From Cyclobacterium plantarum (GTDB lineage Bacteria > Bacteroidota > Bacteroidia > Cytophagales > Cyclobacteriaceae): a stretch of DNA of 64,000 nt. The position numbers and the translations under genes are program-made. Location of the stretch: the NCBI RefSeq assembly GCF_011290685.1, contig NZ_JAANYN010000004.1:124001-188000 (forward strand), given 5' to 3'. Below the pieces are notes generated by a model. It made no database searches and was not told the origin of the DNA. It saw nothing but the letters and a program-made list of their open reading frames with translations. Below, piece after piece: positions 37,908 to 46,758 of this stretch; the first letter of the stretch is position 1; every line of letters begins with the position of its first letter.

Positions 37908-38001
37908 TACCTCTATTTCATGGCGTATTGATCAAAAATTAAACTGATCTGTAGGCCGTTTTGTCTAACTTGATTAAATTGAAAGTAAAATATAATTACT
38001 A

Positions 38002-39147
38002 ATGAAGAAGCACCAAAGAATAAGCCTTTTTTCTGTTGCGGTTATCGCAGCTACTTTTCTGTTTTCCTGTTCCAATTCCTCCGATAGTGAAAAAACGGGG
38101 GATGAGGAGCTTGCAGCAGAAATGGCCTCCTGCCACGATAATGTTCCTGACAGGTTTTCAACCGACAAAAGTGCAGCAACAAATGATATCCCCGAAAGGG
38201 AAGCACCGGTTACCCACGATGGAATGATCTGGATCGAGGGTGGGGAATTTACCAGAGGAGCTACAGACGAGAGGGGTAGAAAGGATGAGTTGCCTGCCCA
38301 TAAGGTAAAGGTGGATGGTTTTTGGATGGACGAAACGGAAGTTACGAATGCGCAATTTGCTGCATTTGTAGATGCAACGGGATACGTGACTATAGCAGAG
38401 AAAAAGCCTGACTGGGAAGAAATTAAAAAGCAATTGCCTCCCGGTACGCCCAAACCACCTGATGAGGTTTTAGTGGCTGCATCTTTAACTTTTAATTCTC
38501 CGGACAGGCCTGTTTCAATAAACAATGCTGCGCAATGGTGGGAGTGGACTCCCGGAGCCAGCTGGAAGCAGCCACAGGGGCCGGGCAGTAGCATTGAAGG
38601 AAAGGAGGATTATCCCGTGGTGCATATTGCCTGGGATGATGCCGTTGCCTACGCAAAATGGGCTGGAAAACGTTTGCCAACTGAAGCAGAATGGGAATTT
38701 GCTGCGCGTGGTGGCCTGAATGAAAAATCCTTTCCCTGGGGAGATGACCCGGTTGAAAAAAGTGGTTTTATGGCCAATATCTGGCAGGGAGAGTTTCCCG
38801 TTACCGATAAAGGAGAGGATGGTTTCCAGGGCCTGGCACCTGTGAAGTCTTTCGAGCCCAACCCATATGGACTGTATGATATGGCAGGCAATGTTTGGGA
38901 GTGGACCAACGATTGGTACCGGGAAGATTATTATTCGAGATTGCAGGAAGAAGTAGCTGTAAATCCCCAGGGACCAAAAGATAGTTATGATCCCCAGGAA
39001 CCTACTGTTCCCAAGAAAATCGTAAAAGGGGGCTCTTTTCTTTGCAATGTATCCTATTGTGAAGGGTACAGGGTAAGTGCAAAAATGAAGTCTTCTCCGG
39101 ATACAGGCCTGGAGCACACTGGTTTCCGTTGTGTTTCCTCCAACTAA
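38002..39147 (+). CDS. formylglycine-generating enzyme (SUMF1-type) with lipoprotein signal
   Basis: 381 residues. Lipoprotein signal ([20 protein letters not shown], Cys in LFSC). The FGE-sulfatase domain runs from about 73 to the end: [103 protein letters not shown] and GFRCVS at the end. The two copper-binding catalytic cysteines of genuine FGE are present as Cys348 and Cys353, with the same 5-residue spacing as human Cys336/Cys341. This is the aerobic, copper-dependent enzyme that converts sulfatase Cys to formylglycine. It lies between sulfatase genes (94 bases after one stop, 16 before the next start), so it should mature them in the periplasm. Confidence 0.93.
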   Translation: MKKHQRISLFSVAVIAATFLFSCSNSSDSEKTGDEELAAEMASCHDNVPDRFSTDKSAATNDIPEREAPVTHDGMIWIEGGEFTRGATDERGRKDELPAHKVKVDGFWMDETEVTNAQFAAFVDATGYVTIAEKKPDWEEIKKQLPPGTPKPPDEVLVAASLTFNSPDRPVSINNAAQWWEWTPGASWKQPQGPGSSIEGKEDYPVVHIAWDDAVAYAKWAGKRLPTEAEWEFAARGGLNEKSFPWGDDPVEKSGFMANIWQGEFPVTDKGEDGFQGLAPVKSFEPNPYGLYDMAGNVWEWTNDWYREDYYSRLQEEVAVNPQGPKDSYDPQEPTVPKKIVKGGSFLCNVSYCEGYRVSAKMKSSPDTGLEHTGFRCVSSN

Positions 39148-39163
39148 TCGAAATCCAACCAGG

Positions 39164-40750
39164 ATGTTAATAAAAAAAAACCTGAACAAGTTTCTATTAT
39201 TTCTTTTTATACTGCCCCTGGCCTGCCAGACCCGGGAGGAAGAACCCAAAAGGCCCAATATCCTTTTCGCCATTGCAGATGATTTGTCCTATCCGCATAT
39301 GGGTGCATACGGTACAGATTGGATCAATACTCCTGGTTTTGACAGGGTTGCCAATGACGGTTTGTTGTTTACCAGGGCCTATACGCCCAATGCCAAATGC
39401 TCTCCTTCCAGATCGATTATCCTAACAGGAAGGAATTCCTGGCAATTGGAAGAAGCAGCCAACCATGTGCCTTTTTTCCCTTCCAAATTTTTATCTCATG
39501 TAGAGGTATTGGGAGAGAATGGTTATTTCACGGGATTTACCGGCAAAGGGTGGGCACCCGGGAATGCAGGAGAAAGAAATGGTGAGCCCAGAAGGCTTAC
39601 CGGACCCAGGTTTAGTGATCTGGTATTGGATCCACCTACTGATCAAATAAGCCGGGTAGATTATGCGGGCAATTTTAAAACGTTTCTCGATGAGAAACCG
39701 GAGGAGGAACCCTTTTACTTTTGGTATGGATCCACTGAGCCTCACAGGGCTTATGAATTTGGTTCAGGCGTGGCCCTGGGAGGTAAGTCATTGGACATGA
39801 TTGATCAGGTTCCCGCATTCTGGCCAGATAATGATTCGGTGAGAAATGATTTATTGGATTATGCCTTTGAAACGGAATATTTTGACAGGCACCTGATGGA
39901 CATGTTGGAAGAATTGGAAAGAAGAGGTGAATTGGACAATACCCTGGTCATTGTAACGGCAGATAATGGCATGCCCTTTCCACGGGTAAAGGGACAGGCC
40001 TATGAGCTTTCCAACCACTTGCCCCTGGCCATTATGTGGGGCAGGGGCATTCAGAATCCCGGCAGGATAATCGATGATTTTGTCAATTTTACGGATTTTT
40101 CACCAACTTTCCTGGAATTGGCCGAAATTCACCCGGACAGTTCGGGCATGGCAATCATGAGTGGCAAAAGCCTGGTTTCTATTTTTAATACCGATGCATC
40201 AGGTAAAACGGACCCTTCCAGAAGCAGGGTATTGATAGGAAAAGAGCGCCATGATATCGGAAGACCTGATGATCAGGGTTATCCCATCAGGGGAATTGTG
40301 ACGGAGGAATACACCTATATTCAAAACTTTGAAACCAACCGCTGGCCGGCAGGAAATCCGGAAACAGGCTATCTCAATACGGACGGTAGTCCCACAAAGA
40401 CGGTAATCCTTAATCAAAGAAGGGTGGAAGGAGAGGAGCATTTTTGGAACCTGTCTTTTGGAAAAAGAGCAGCTGAAGAATTGTACGACAGGCAGAAGGA
40501 TCCTTTATGCCTGAATAACCTGGCCCTGCACCCTGAATACCAAAACATAAAAGACAACCTGGCCGAGCAGATGGTGAATCAATTAAAGGAGCAGGATGAC
40601 CCACGCATGTTTGGCAATGGCGACATATTTGATGATTATGAATATGCCCAGGAAAGCCAAAGGGATTTTTACACCAGATTTATGGAGGGCGAATCCTTTA
40701 ATACCGGCTGGGTCAACGATTCGGACTACGAAAAAGATTTTGAGGAATGA
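39164..40750 (+). CDS. sulfatase lipoprotein
   Basis: 528 residues from the ATG at 39164, which gives a signal with lipobox LPLACQ; an earlier in-frame start would overlap the FGE gene. Metal site [16 protein letters not shown], formylglycine motif C79-S-P-S-R83, [10 protein letters not shown] (the usual GKWH is GKGW here), [13 protein letters not shown], and [15 protein letters not shown]. The PFPR-x-K pattern after the second metal site and the modified GKW element mark the subfamily that includes heparan- and fucose/ulvan-type exo-sulfatases (S1_8-like, from memory). The stop overlaps the next sulfatase start (ATGA), so the two are translationally coupled. Confidence 0.92.
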   Translation: MLIKKNLNKFLLFLFILPLACQTREEEPKRPNILFAIADDLSYPHMGAYGTDWINTPGFDRVANDGLLFTRAYTPNAKCSPSRSIILTGRNSWQLEEAANHVPFFPSKFLSHVEVLGENGYFTGFTGKGWAPGNAGERNGEPRRLTGPRFSDLVLDPPTDQISRVDYAGNFKTFLDEKPEEEPFYFWYGSTEPHRAYEFGSGVALGGKSLDMIDQVPAFWPDNDSVRNDLLDYAFETEYFDRHLMDMLEELERRGELDNTLVIVTADNGMPFPRVKGQAYELSNHLPLAIMWGRGIQNPGRIIDDFVNFTDFSPTFLELAEIHPDSSGMAIMSGKSLVSIFNTDASGKTDPSRSRVLIGKERHDIGRPDDQGYPIRGIVTEEYTYIQNFETNRWPAGNPETGYLNTDGSPTKTVILNQRRVEGEEHFWNLSFGKRAAEELYDRQKDPLCLNNLALHPEYQNIKDNLAEQMVNQLKEQDDPRMFGNGDIFDDYEYAQESQRDFYTRFMEGESFNTGWVNDSDYEKDFEE

Positions 40751-42195
40751 AGCAGCTATATCTATTGGTATTTATTTCCCTGCTTGGCCATGCCTTTTCT
40801 GTTGCATGGGCACAAGACCCAAGACCCAATATCATCATGATCATAGCGGATGATATTGGCTATGAAGACCTGGGGGCAACAGGAAATTCTCAGGTCAAAT
40901 CTCCCAATATTGACAGGATGGCAGAAGAGGGATTGATGTTTTCCAATTTTTACCTGACCACCAGCTCCTGCAGTCCCAGCCGCTGCAGCATCATCTCCGG
41001 AAGGTACCCGCACAATGCCGGTGCAGCTGAATTGCATACGCCTCTACCGGAATCTATCCTTACTTTTCCTGAATTATTGCAAGAGGCCGGATACTTTACG
41101 GGCCAATCTGGAAAATGGCACATGGGCCCTGCCCCGAGGAGAGGTTTTGATATCATTTATGATAAGGGTCCGCAAATAGGGGATGGTGGAGAAGCACAAT
41201 GGGTTCCATTGCTGCAGGAAAGACCTAAAGGTAAGCCTTTCTTTCTTTGGTTGGCTTCACTGGATGCCCACCGGCCCTGGGGAACGAATGACTTTTCCGG
41301 CACTCATGACAAAAGCAGTGTTGATGTACCCAGACATTTGGTAAATGCCGAAGCTACCAGAGCAGATCTGGCCCAATATTACGATGAAATTACCCGTTTT
41401 GACGATTTTATCGGAAAGGTGGAAAAAGAACTGGAGGAACAAGGGGTTTTGGAACATACCGTTATTGTAATACTATCAGACAATGGCAGGCCTTTTCCCC
41501 GAAGCAAGACCAGGCTAATAGATTCCGGGATCAAATCGCCTTTGATCATCAAATGGCCCAAAGGTATACCTAAAGTAGGACAGGTTTCGGAAAGCTTGGT
41601 CAGTAGCATCGATCTGGCACCCACCTTTCTGGATTTGGCGGGAGTAGCGATAGGAGATAATTTTCAGGGAAAAAGTTTCTTACCCCTTTTGCAAAATCCC
41701 GGCTTACCTTTCAGGAACTATGTATTTGCCGAACATAACTGGCATGACCATGAAGCCCATGAAAGGATGGTCAGAAGCAAAGATTTCCTGTTTATACGAA
41801 ACAACCGGCCTCAATCCAGTAATCCCGGTCCTGCAGATTCCAATGCCAGCGATGCTTTTGCAGACTTGAAGCGGCAAAGGGATGAAGGTATGCTCAATCC
41901 GGTTCAGGCAGATGTTTTTGCTTCTCCCAGACCGCATGAAGAACTTTACTTCCTCAGGGAAGATCCGGGACTATGGCTAAACAGGGCAGCCACAGCAGAG
42001 GCTGAATTTGCATTGGATCATTTAAGAAGGGTGCTGGATCAATGGGTTGAGGAAACAGATGATTCCCTGCCACAAAATCTTACCGCAGACTGGTATAACA
42101 AAGAAACAGGTAAAGCACTTGATATTGAAAGGAGTAGGGGAACCATGCCAGGCGGTGATAAGGCCCTGAATACAACAGAGAAGGGGCCTTTCTGA
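40747..42195 (+). CDS. sulfatase, translationally coupled to the previous one
   Basis: 482 residues with a signal peptide ending SVAWAQ. Metal site [15 protein letters not shown], motif C75-S-P-S-R79 followed by [44 protein letters not shown], and [16 protein letters not shown]. Same PFPR-x-K element as its neighbour, so the pair may act on related positions of one glycan. All catalytic residues are present. It starts inside the upstream stop codon and ends 34 bases before the cytochrome/propeller gene. Confidence 0.93.
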   Translation: MKQLYLLVFISLLGHAFSVAWAQDPRPNIIMIIADDIGYEDLGATGNSQVKSPNIDRMAEEGLMFSNFYLTTSSCSPSRCSIISGRYPHNAGAAELHTPLPESILTFPELLQEAGYFTGQSGKWHMGPAPRRGFDIIYDKGPQIGDGGEAQWVPLLQERPKGKPFFLWLASLDAHRPWGTNDFSGTHDKSSVDVPRHLVNAEATRADLAQYYDEITRFDDFIGKVEKELEEQGVLEHTVIVILSDNGRPFPRSKTRLIDSGIKSPLIIKWPKGIPKVGQVSESLVSSIDLAPTFLDLAGVAIGDNFQGKSFLPLLQNPGLPFRNYVFAEHNWHDHEAHERMVRSKDFLFIRNNRPQSSNPGPADSNASDAFADLKRQRDEGMLNPVQADVFASPRPHEELYFLREDPGLWLNRAATAEAEFALDHLRRVLDQWVEETDDSLPQNLTADWYNKETGKALDIERSRGTMPGGDKALNTTEKGPF

Positions 42196-42229
42196 TTCCG
42201 AAAAGTATATTAGTGTTGATTTTCAAATA

Positions 42230-44572
42230 ATGATGTTTAGAAGCTGTCATCTTTTTACCGTAGCCTTACTGGGCCTGGCCCTGTCCGCTTGTCAGCCCCA
42301 AGGCAGGGAAACTCCCGAGCGGCCCAGGGATCCCTGGGCCTTTCGGTCAGTTTTGGATAGAAAACCCCGAATGCTTAGCCTTGCACTGGATTCAGCTTGT
42401 TACGCCGCCTATGATTTGTCCACAGGGCAGCTTTATAAGGTTTGGAAAGGGGGGATTTTGATGGAAGGAACAGTATTTACAAACAAAAAAAACATACAGC
42501 CCAGCAGTTGGGGAACCGCTTATTATGAAGAAAACGAATTGCCGGGGAAATGGGTCATTTCGAAAAATGGACAGGAAATTCCATTTGACCTGCAATACAA
42601 AAGCTATTTGCTTCTGGACAATAAAATCACCCTCAATCTTGAATTTTTGCTCAAAGATGGAAGCCGGATTTCCCTGCAGGAAAGCCCCGAATTTAAGCGG
42701 GATGCTAGCGGTAAACCCGGTTTTGAAAGATCTTTCCGTTTGAATGGTCAGTCCCCTGCTGTCTCCATTGAGTTGGTCAGTGAAAACGGACTGAAGCGGC
42801 ATGTTATCCAGGATGGAAGCAATATTACAGATTATTTTGAAGCGTTACCGGTCCAGAAACCGCCGGCAGTTGGAGATAGTTATGATCATTTAGGCATTTT
42901 ATGGATGGAGAATAGCGACTGTTATACCTGCCATGAGGAATACAATGCCATGGTAGGGCCTTCATTTGAGCAAATTGCTTCCCAATATTCCAAAGGCAAG
43001 GAGGCCTACGCTTTGCTTACCAAAAAAATACAAGAGGGTGGAGTAGGTGTCTGGGGGGATACCCCTATGAACCCACATCCCGACCTGGCCGAAAAGGAGA
43101 TAAAAACCATTTTGGATTATATTTTCACTTTCAAACCAAAGGAACCCGTTGAGGAACAGCAGCTTCAGGTAGGACAAGTCGGTTCTTCAAAAGCAGAGGA
43201 AGAGAGGCTTAACCCGGGGCATGGTGCGCCTTTGGAGGGGGTACATCCAAGCTATGATTTAACTACACTACATGGTGAAAACTTTCAACCCAGAGTTGGG
43301 GGCTTGGCTTTTTTACCGGATGGCGGCTTATTGGTAAGCACCTGGGATTCGATAGGAGGACTTTACCTGATTGATGGGGTTTTGGAGGATGATCCAGCTG
43401 CGGTATCCGTCAAACGGATAGCCGAGGGTCTGGCGGAGCCACTTGGTTTGGAAGTAGTTGATGGAGAGATATTTGTCCTGCAAAAGCATGAATTGACCCA
43501 ATTGATTGATCATAACGGCGATGCCATCATTGATGAATACCGGGTGATTTGTGATTCCTGGGGGGTGACAGATGACTTCCATGAATTTGCATTCGGGTTG
43601 GTGCATAAGGATAATCACTTTTACATCACCTTGTCCATGGCCATGCGCCTGATGGCCAACGAAAGGCAGTTACCCGACAGGGGCAGGACATTGAAAATTA
43701 GCAGGGATGGCAGCTACGAACAGGTGGATTATGGCTTGAGAACGCCAAATGGGATAGGTCTTGGAATGGATGCGGAACTTTTTGTAACGGACAATCAGGG
43801 TCAGTGGCTGCCTGCCAACAAGCTGTTGCATGTTCAAAAAGGAGCCTATAACGGCATGGCCTGGGGACTTTCGGCAGCAGCCGAAAAAGATCCGCCTACC
43901 ATGGCGCCTCCTGCGATTTGGCTGCCCGATAAGGAAATCGGAAATTCCCCTTCGGAGCCTATTTTGATGAAAGATGGACCTTATAAAGGCCAGATGCTGC
44001 ATGGGGATGTGACACACGGAGGAATCAAGCGGGATTTTCTGGAGAAAATAAACGGACAATACCAGGGAGCCGTATTCAGGTTTTCCCAGGGATTCACTGC
44101 AGGGGTGAACCGATTGGTATGGGGACCAGACGGTGCATTGTATGTAGGAGAAGTAGGTATGGTAGGAGGCTGGAGTTGGAAAGAAAACCAGTTCGGGCTG
44201 GAAAAAATCAAATTTAATGGTAAAAGTACTTTTGAAATGTTGGCAATAAGGGCCAAGCCCGATGGTTTTGAGATTGAATTCACAAGTCCCGTAGCCCTGA
44301 ACAACTTCAATAGAGAGATGATACATTTGGAGCAGTGGAGGTATGAACCTACAGCATCCTATGGAGGGCCAAAGCTTGATCAGGTAGAATTGATCCCCGA
44401 TAAAATGGAATGGTCTTCCGATAGAAAGAAACTTTATCTGAGTATTCCAGGTCTAAAGCCGCAACATGTCATTTATTTCAAGCTTGCTGAAGCATTGAAA
44501 AGCAGTGAAGGTGAGTCATTATGGTCCTCAGAATCCTGGTATACGCTTAACCAAATCCCCAAAAACCCATGA
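42230..44572 (+). CDS. cytochrome c - beta-propeller dehydrogenase-like lipoprotein
   Basis: 780 residues. Lipoprotein signal (lipobox ALSAC). Residues about 30-215 form an uncharacterised beta-rich domain. A small c-type cytochrome follows at about 220-310: haem motif C231-Y-T-C-H235 and a Met axial-ligand region VGVWGDTPMNPHP. Residues about 340-690 form a six-bladed-type propeller like L-sorbosone/PQQ-dependent glucose dehydrogenases (GGLAFLPDGGLLVSTWDSIG, AEGLAEPLGLEV, YGLRTPNGIGLGMDAELFVT, RLVWGPDGALYVGEVG), ending with a C-terminal beta domain. Likely function is oxidation of a sugar in the periplasm with electrons passed through its own haem to the respiratory chain. Whether PQQ is bound cannot be decided. 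Its stop overlaps the start of the next gene (ATGA). Confidence 0.85.
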   Translation: MMFRSCHLFTVALLGLALSACQPQGRETPERPRDPWAFRSVLDRKPRMLSLALDSACYAAYDLSTGQLYKVWKGGILMEGTVFTNKKNIQPSSWGTAYYEENELPGKWVISKNGQEIPFDLQYKSYLLLDNKITLNLEFLLKDGSRISLQESPEFKRDASGKPGFERSFRLNGQSPAVSIELVSENGLKRHVIQDGSNITDYFEALPVQKPPAVGDSYDHLGILWMENSDCYTCHEEYNAMVGPSFEQIASQYSKGKEAYALLTKKIQEGGVGVWGDTPMNPHPDLAEKEIKTILDYIFTFKPKEPVEEQQLQVGQVGSSKAEEERLNPGHGAPLEGVHPSYDLTTLHGENFQPRVGGLAFLPDGGLLVSTWDSIGGLYLIDGVLEDDPAAVSVKRIAEGLAEPLGLEVVDGEIFVLQKHELTQLIDHNGDAIIDEYRVICDSWGVTDDFHEFAFGLVHKDNHFYITLSMAMRLMANERQLPDRGRTLKISRDGSYEQVDYGLRTPNGIGLGMDAELFVTDNQGQWLPANKLLHVQKGAYNGMAWGLSAAAEKDPPTMAPPAIWLPDKEIGNSPSEPILMKDGPYKGQMLHGDVTHGGIKRDFLEKINGQYQGAVFRFSQGFTAGVNRLVWGPDGALYVGEVGMVGGWSWKENQFGLEKIKFNGKSTFEMLAIRAKPDGFEIEFTSPVALNNFNREMIHLEQWRYEPTASYGGPKLDQVELIPDKMEWSSDRKKLYLSIPGLKPQHVIYFKLAEALKSSEGESLWSSESWYTLNQIPKNP

Positions 44573-45984
44573 AATTGAACAACAATCAAGAATGGAGCAG
44601 ACGTACATTTTTAAGCCGGTCCGGTTTAGCCCTGGCCGCCGGAAGTCTGGGCATTTCTCCCTTCATAAGTCTGGGAAAACCTGATAAAAATTTTAAAATG
44701 AAGAAAGCGATTAAAGTTACCCATACTGATTCTAACTTTGAAAGAGAACCTTTATACCCTTATCGATTTAAAGGTAGTGCCATCACAGAGGCATGGCAGA
44801 CCGTGGCACTGATGCGGTCTGAGAGCGGGATGGAGAAGATTGGTATAGGTACTCAGGGGACTTTGTGGTCTGACAAGGCTGTATTTCAGTCCCATTCCAC
44901 TACGGGAGGGAATGCCCTGATGTACGCCATGACTGAAAGAGCCTTGCAGATTATTAAAGGAAATAGTTTTGTGGACCCTGTGACCTTATTGGATGATATA
45001 TTTCCCGAAGTATATGCATATGGGAAAAAAATAACAAATAATCCCGATCTGAAAAAAACCTTTGCATTAAATGCATTGGTACCTGTGGACAATGCTGCCT
45101 GGCTACTTTTTGGCGCCGAAAATGGATTAAAAACCTTTGATGAGATGATTCCTGATGCCTATAAGCCAGGATTATCCCACAAACATGACAAGGTGGCCAG
45201 TATTCCTTCTTTTAGTGTGGGTGCATCTATCAAAGACATACAGGCAGCAGCGGATCGGGGCCACTTTATCATGAAACTGAAGACAGGAGCGGCAGGAACC
45301 CAGAAGGAAATGCTTGCCAAGGATATTGAATTTTTGTCGGCCGTACATAAAACCCTGGGCCATCTTAAAACACCCTATACCAAAAACGGAAAAATACCCT
45401 ATTATTTTGATGTGAATGAGCGCTACGAAAAGAAGGAAACCCTGGAAAGGTTCTTGGACCATGCTAAAAAAATTGATGCATTTGAACAAATAGCGGTTAT
45501 CGAAGAGCCTTTTGGAGAGGATAATCCTACTTATGTAGGGGATCTTGGTGTACGCATTGCTGCCGATGAAAGTGCTCATACGGTGGAGGATGCCCTGCAA
45601 AGGATTGAACAGGGGTATTCGGCCATTGCGGTTAAGGCCATTGCCAAAACAATGAGCATGACGATGAAAATTGTGCAGGCAGCCTATGAGAAGCAGGTTC
45701 CTTGTTTCTGTGCCGACCTTACTGTTAATCCCATTTTGGTAGATTGGAACAAAAACGTGGCTGCCCGTCTGGCTCCTTTTCCTGACATGAACCTGGGTCT
45801 TCAGGAAACAAACGGACATCAATACTATAAAAACTGGGATCAAATGCTTGGCTATCATCCGATGTCAAATGCATCCTGGGTACAAACCAAAGATGGTGTG
45901 TACCCTACAGGTCCCGAATTTTACCAAAAAAGTGGTGGAATTCTGGCGAGTAGTCCCCATTATCAAAAAATGTTTGAGATTTGA
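44569..45984 (+). CDS. Tat-exported enolase-superfamily enzyme (mandelate racemase/MLE-like)
   Basis: 471 residues. Twin-arginine signal (SRRTFLSRSGLALAAG). N-terminal capping domain about 45-200, then a barrel with superfamily residues in order: K236 and K238 in FIMKLKTG, D281 in YYFDVNERY, E312 in VIEEPFGED, D333/E334 in RIAADESAH, and K-containing AIAVKAIAKT. The Asp-Glu-Asp/Glu metal set and the K-x-K base are those of the MLE/dipeptide-epimerase and sugar-acid dehydratase groups. Almost all known members are cytoplasmic, so export is unusual. Directly coupled to the dehydrogenase-like gene upstream, it may dehydrate or epimerise the sugar acid made there. Last gene of the run, followed by a terminator. 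Confidence 0.88.
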   Translation: MKLNNNQEWSRRTFLSRSGLALAAGSLGISPFISLGKPDKNFKMKKAIKVTHTDSNFEREPLYPYRFKGSAITEAWQTVALMRSESGMEKIGIGTQGTLWSDKAVFQSHSTTGGNALMYAMTERALQIIKGNSFVDPVTLLDDIFPEVYAYGKKITNNPDLKKTFALNALVPVDNAAWLLFGAENGLKTFDEMIPDAYKPGLSHKHDKVASIPSFSVGASIKDIQAAADRGHFIMKLKTGAAGTQKEMLAKDIEFLSAVHKTLGHLKTPYTKNGKIPYYFDVNERYEKKETLERFLDHAKKIDAFEQIAVIEEPFGEDNPTYVGDLGVRIAADESAHTVEDALQRIEQGYSAIAVKAIAKTMSMTMKIVQAAYEKQVPCFCADLTVNPILVDWNKNVAARLAPFPDMNLGLQETNGHQYYKNWDQMLGYHPMSNASWVQTKDGVYPTGPEFYQKSGGILASSPHYQKMFEI

Positions 45985-46291
45985 TTTTAGTTCTTTACCC
46001 ACTTTTAAGGTTATGAAAGTATTTAGCAAAGCCATTAACTTCCGGTTAATGGCTTTTTTTATTAACATATAAATATTTTTTATAACATAAAATGGATTTG
46101 GAGAAATTTCCGGAAAATATTAGCGCAATTAATTTTTAAATCCTTTTACTTGTTTTACATTTGAAAAAATGTATTTTAAATATATAAATATGCATGTCAA
46201 ATAATTACTTTCTTTCAATTGCCCTTTCAGCATGTTAAATTGTATTTATTGCTCTTTTTAAGTTAAAGATATTAAAGCTAAATGGTTTAAA
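45985..46291. other. intergenic region with terminator and AT-rich leader
   Basis: 307 bases. The first part holds the terminator at 46028-46060; the remainder (about 46070-46280) is extremely AT-rich and presumably carries the promoter of the receiver gene. No other element is recognised. Confidence 0.5.
46028..46060 (+). terminator. Rho-independent terminator of the 34.3-46.0 kb operon
   Basis: Perfect 12-bp stem (46028-46039 with 46045-46056), 5-base loop, right arm running into seven T (46054-46060). Only 44 bases after the enolase-superfamily stop. Confidence 0.9.
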
Positions 46292-46672
46292 GTGAAAATA
46301 TTATTGGTAGATGATGATCCCATTGTTATCTTGTTGCAGAAGAAACTGATGGAAAAGGCCGGGATAAGCCATGAGGTGACCTCTTTCAACAATGGAGAGG
46401 ATCTTGTAGGTTTTCTTGCGGAGAATGCATTACCTGATGAAGATTATCTTATGTTTCTAGACATCAATATGCCTGGTTTATCAGGATGGGATGTTTTGGA
46501 CACTTTAGATGCCATGAACCTTTCTCAAAGAATAGAGGTGATCATCATTACTTCTTCCATTGAGGCTGCAGACAAGCGCAAAGCTAATAAATATAAACGA
46601 GTGGTTGATTTTTGGGTAAAACCATTCAGTATTCAGGATTTTAGTCAATTTAAAGAAAAATTCAAATTATAG
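46292..46672 (+). CDS. single-domain response regulator (CheY-like)
   Basis: 126 residues from a GTG start; MKILLVDDDPIVILLQKKLM begins exactly at the first beta strand, which supports this start. Receiver residues: D-D-D cluster at 7-9, phospho-accepting Asp in MFLDINMPGLSGWD (near residue 59), Ser/Thr switch in IIITSSI and Lys in FWVKPFS. There is no output domain. The TSSI-[DE] and R-V-x-x-x-x-x-KP features resemble Bacteroidota stand-alone receivers. No histidine kinase is encoded nearby, so the partner lies elsewhere. Confidence 0.92.
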   Translation: MKILLVDDDPIVILLQKKLMEKAGISHEVTSFNNGEDLVGFLAENALPDEDYLMFLDINMPGLSGWDVLDTLDAMNLSQRIEVIIITSSIEAADKRKANKYKRVVDFWVKPFSIQDFSQFKEKFKL

Positions 46673-46728
46673 GTTTGGCCGGCAATTTATGGTTCAACTG
46701 AACTGATATTATTATCCAACAATTTATT

Positions 46729-46736
46729 TATTTTTG
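46729..46736 (+). promoter_or_regulatory. candidate -7 box (TATTTTTG)
   Basis: Matches TAnnTTTG and lies 22 bases before the ATG at 46759. The -33 element is not clear, so the call is weak. Confidence 0.3.
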
Positions 46737-46758
46737 TGCTTCACTGAAAAAATATCTC

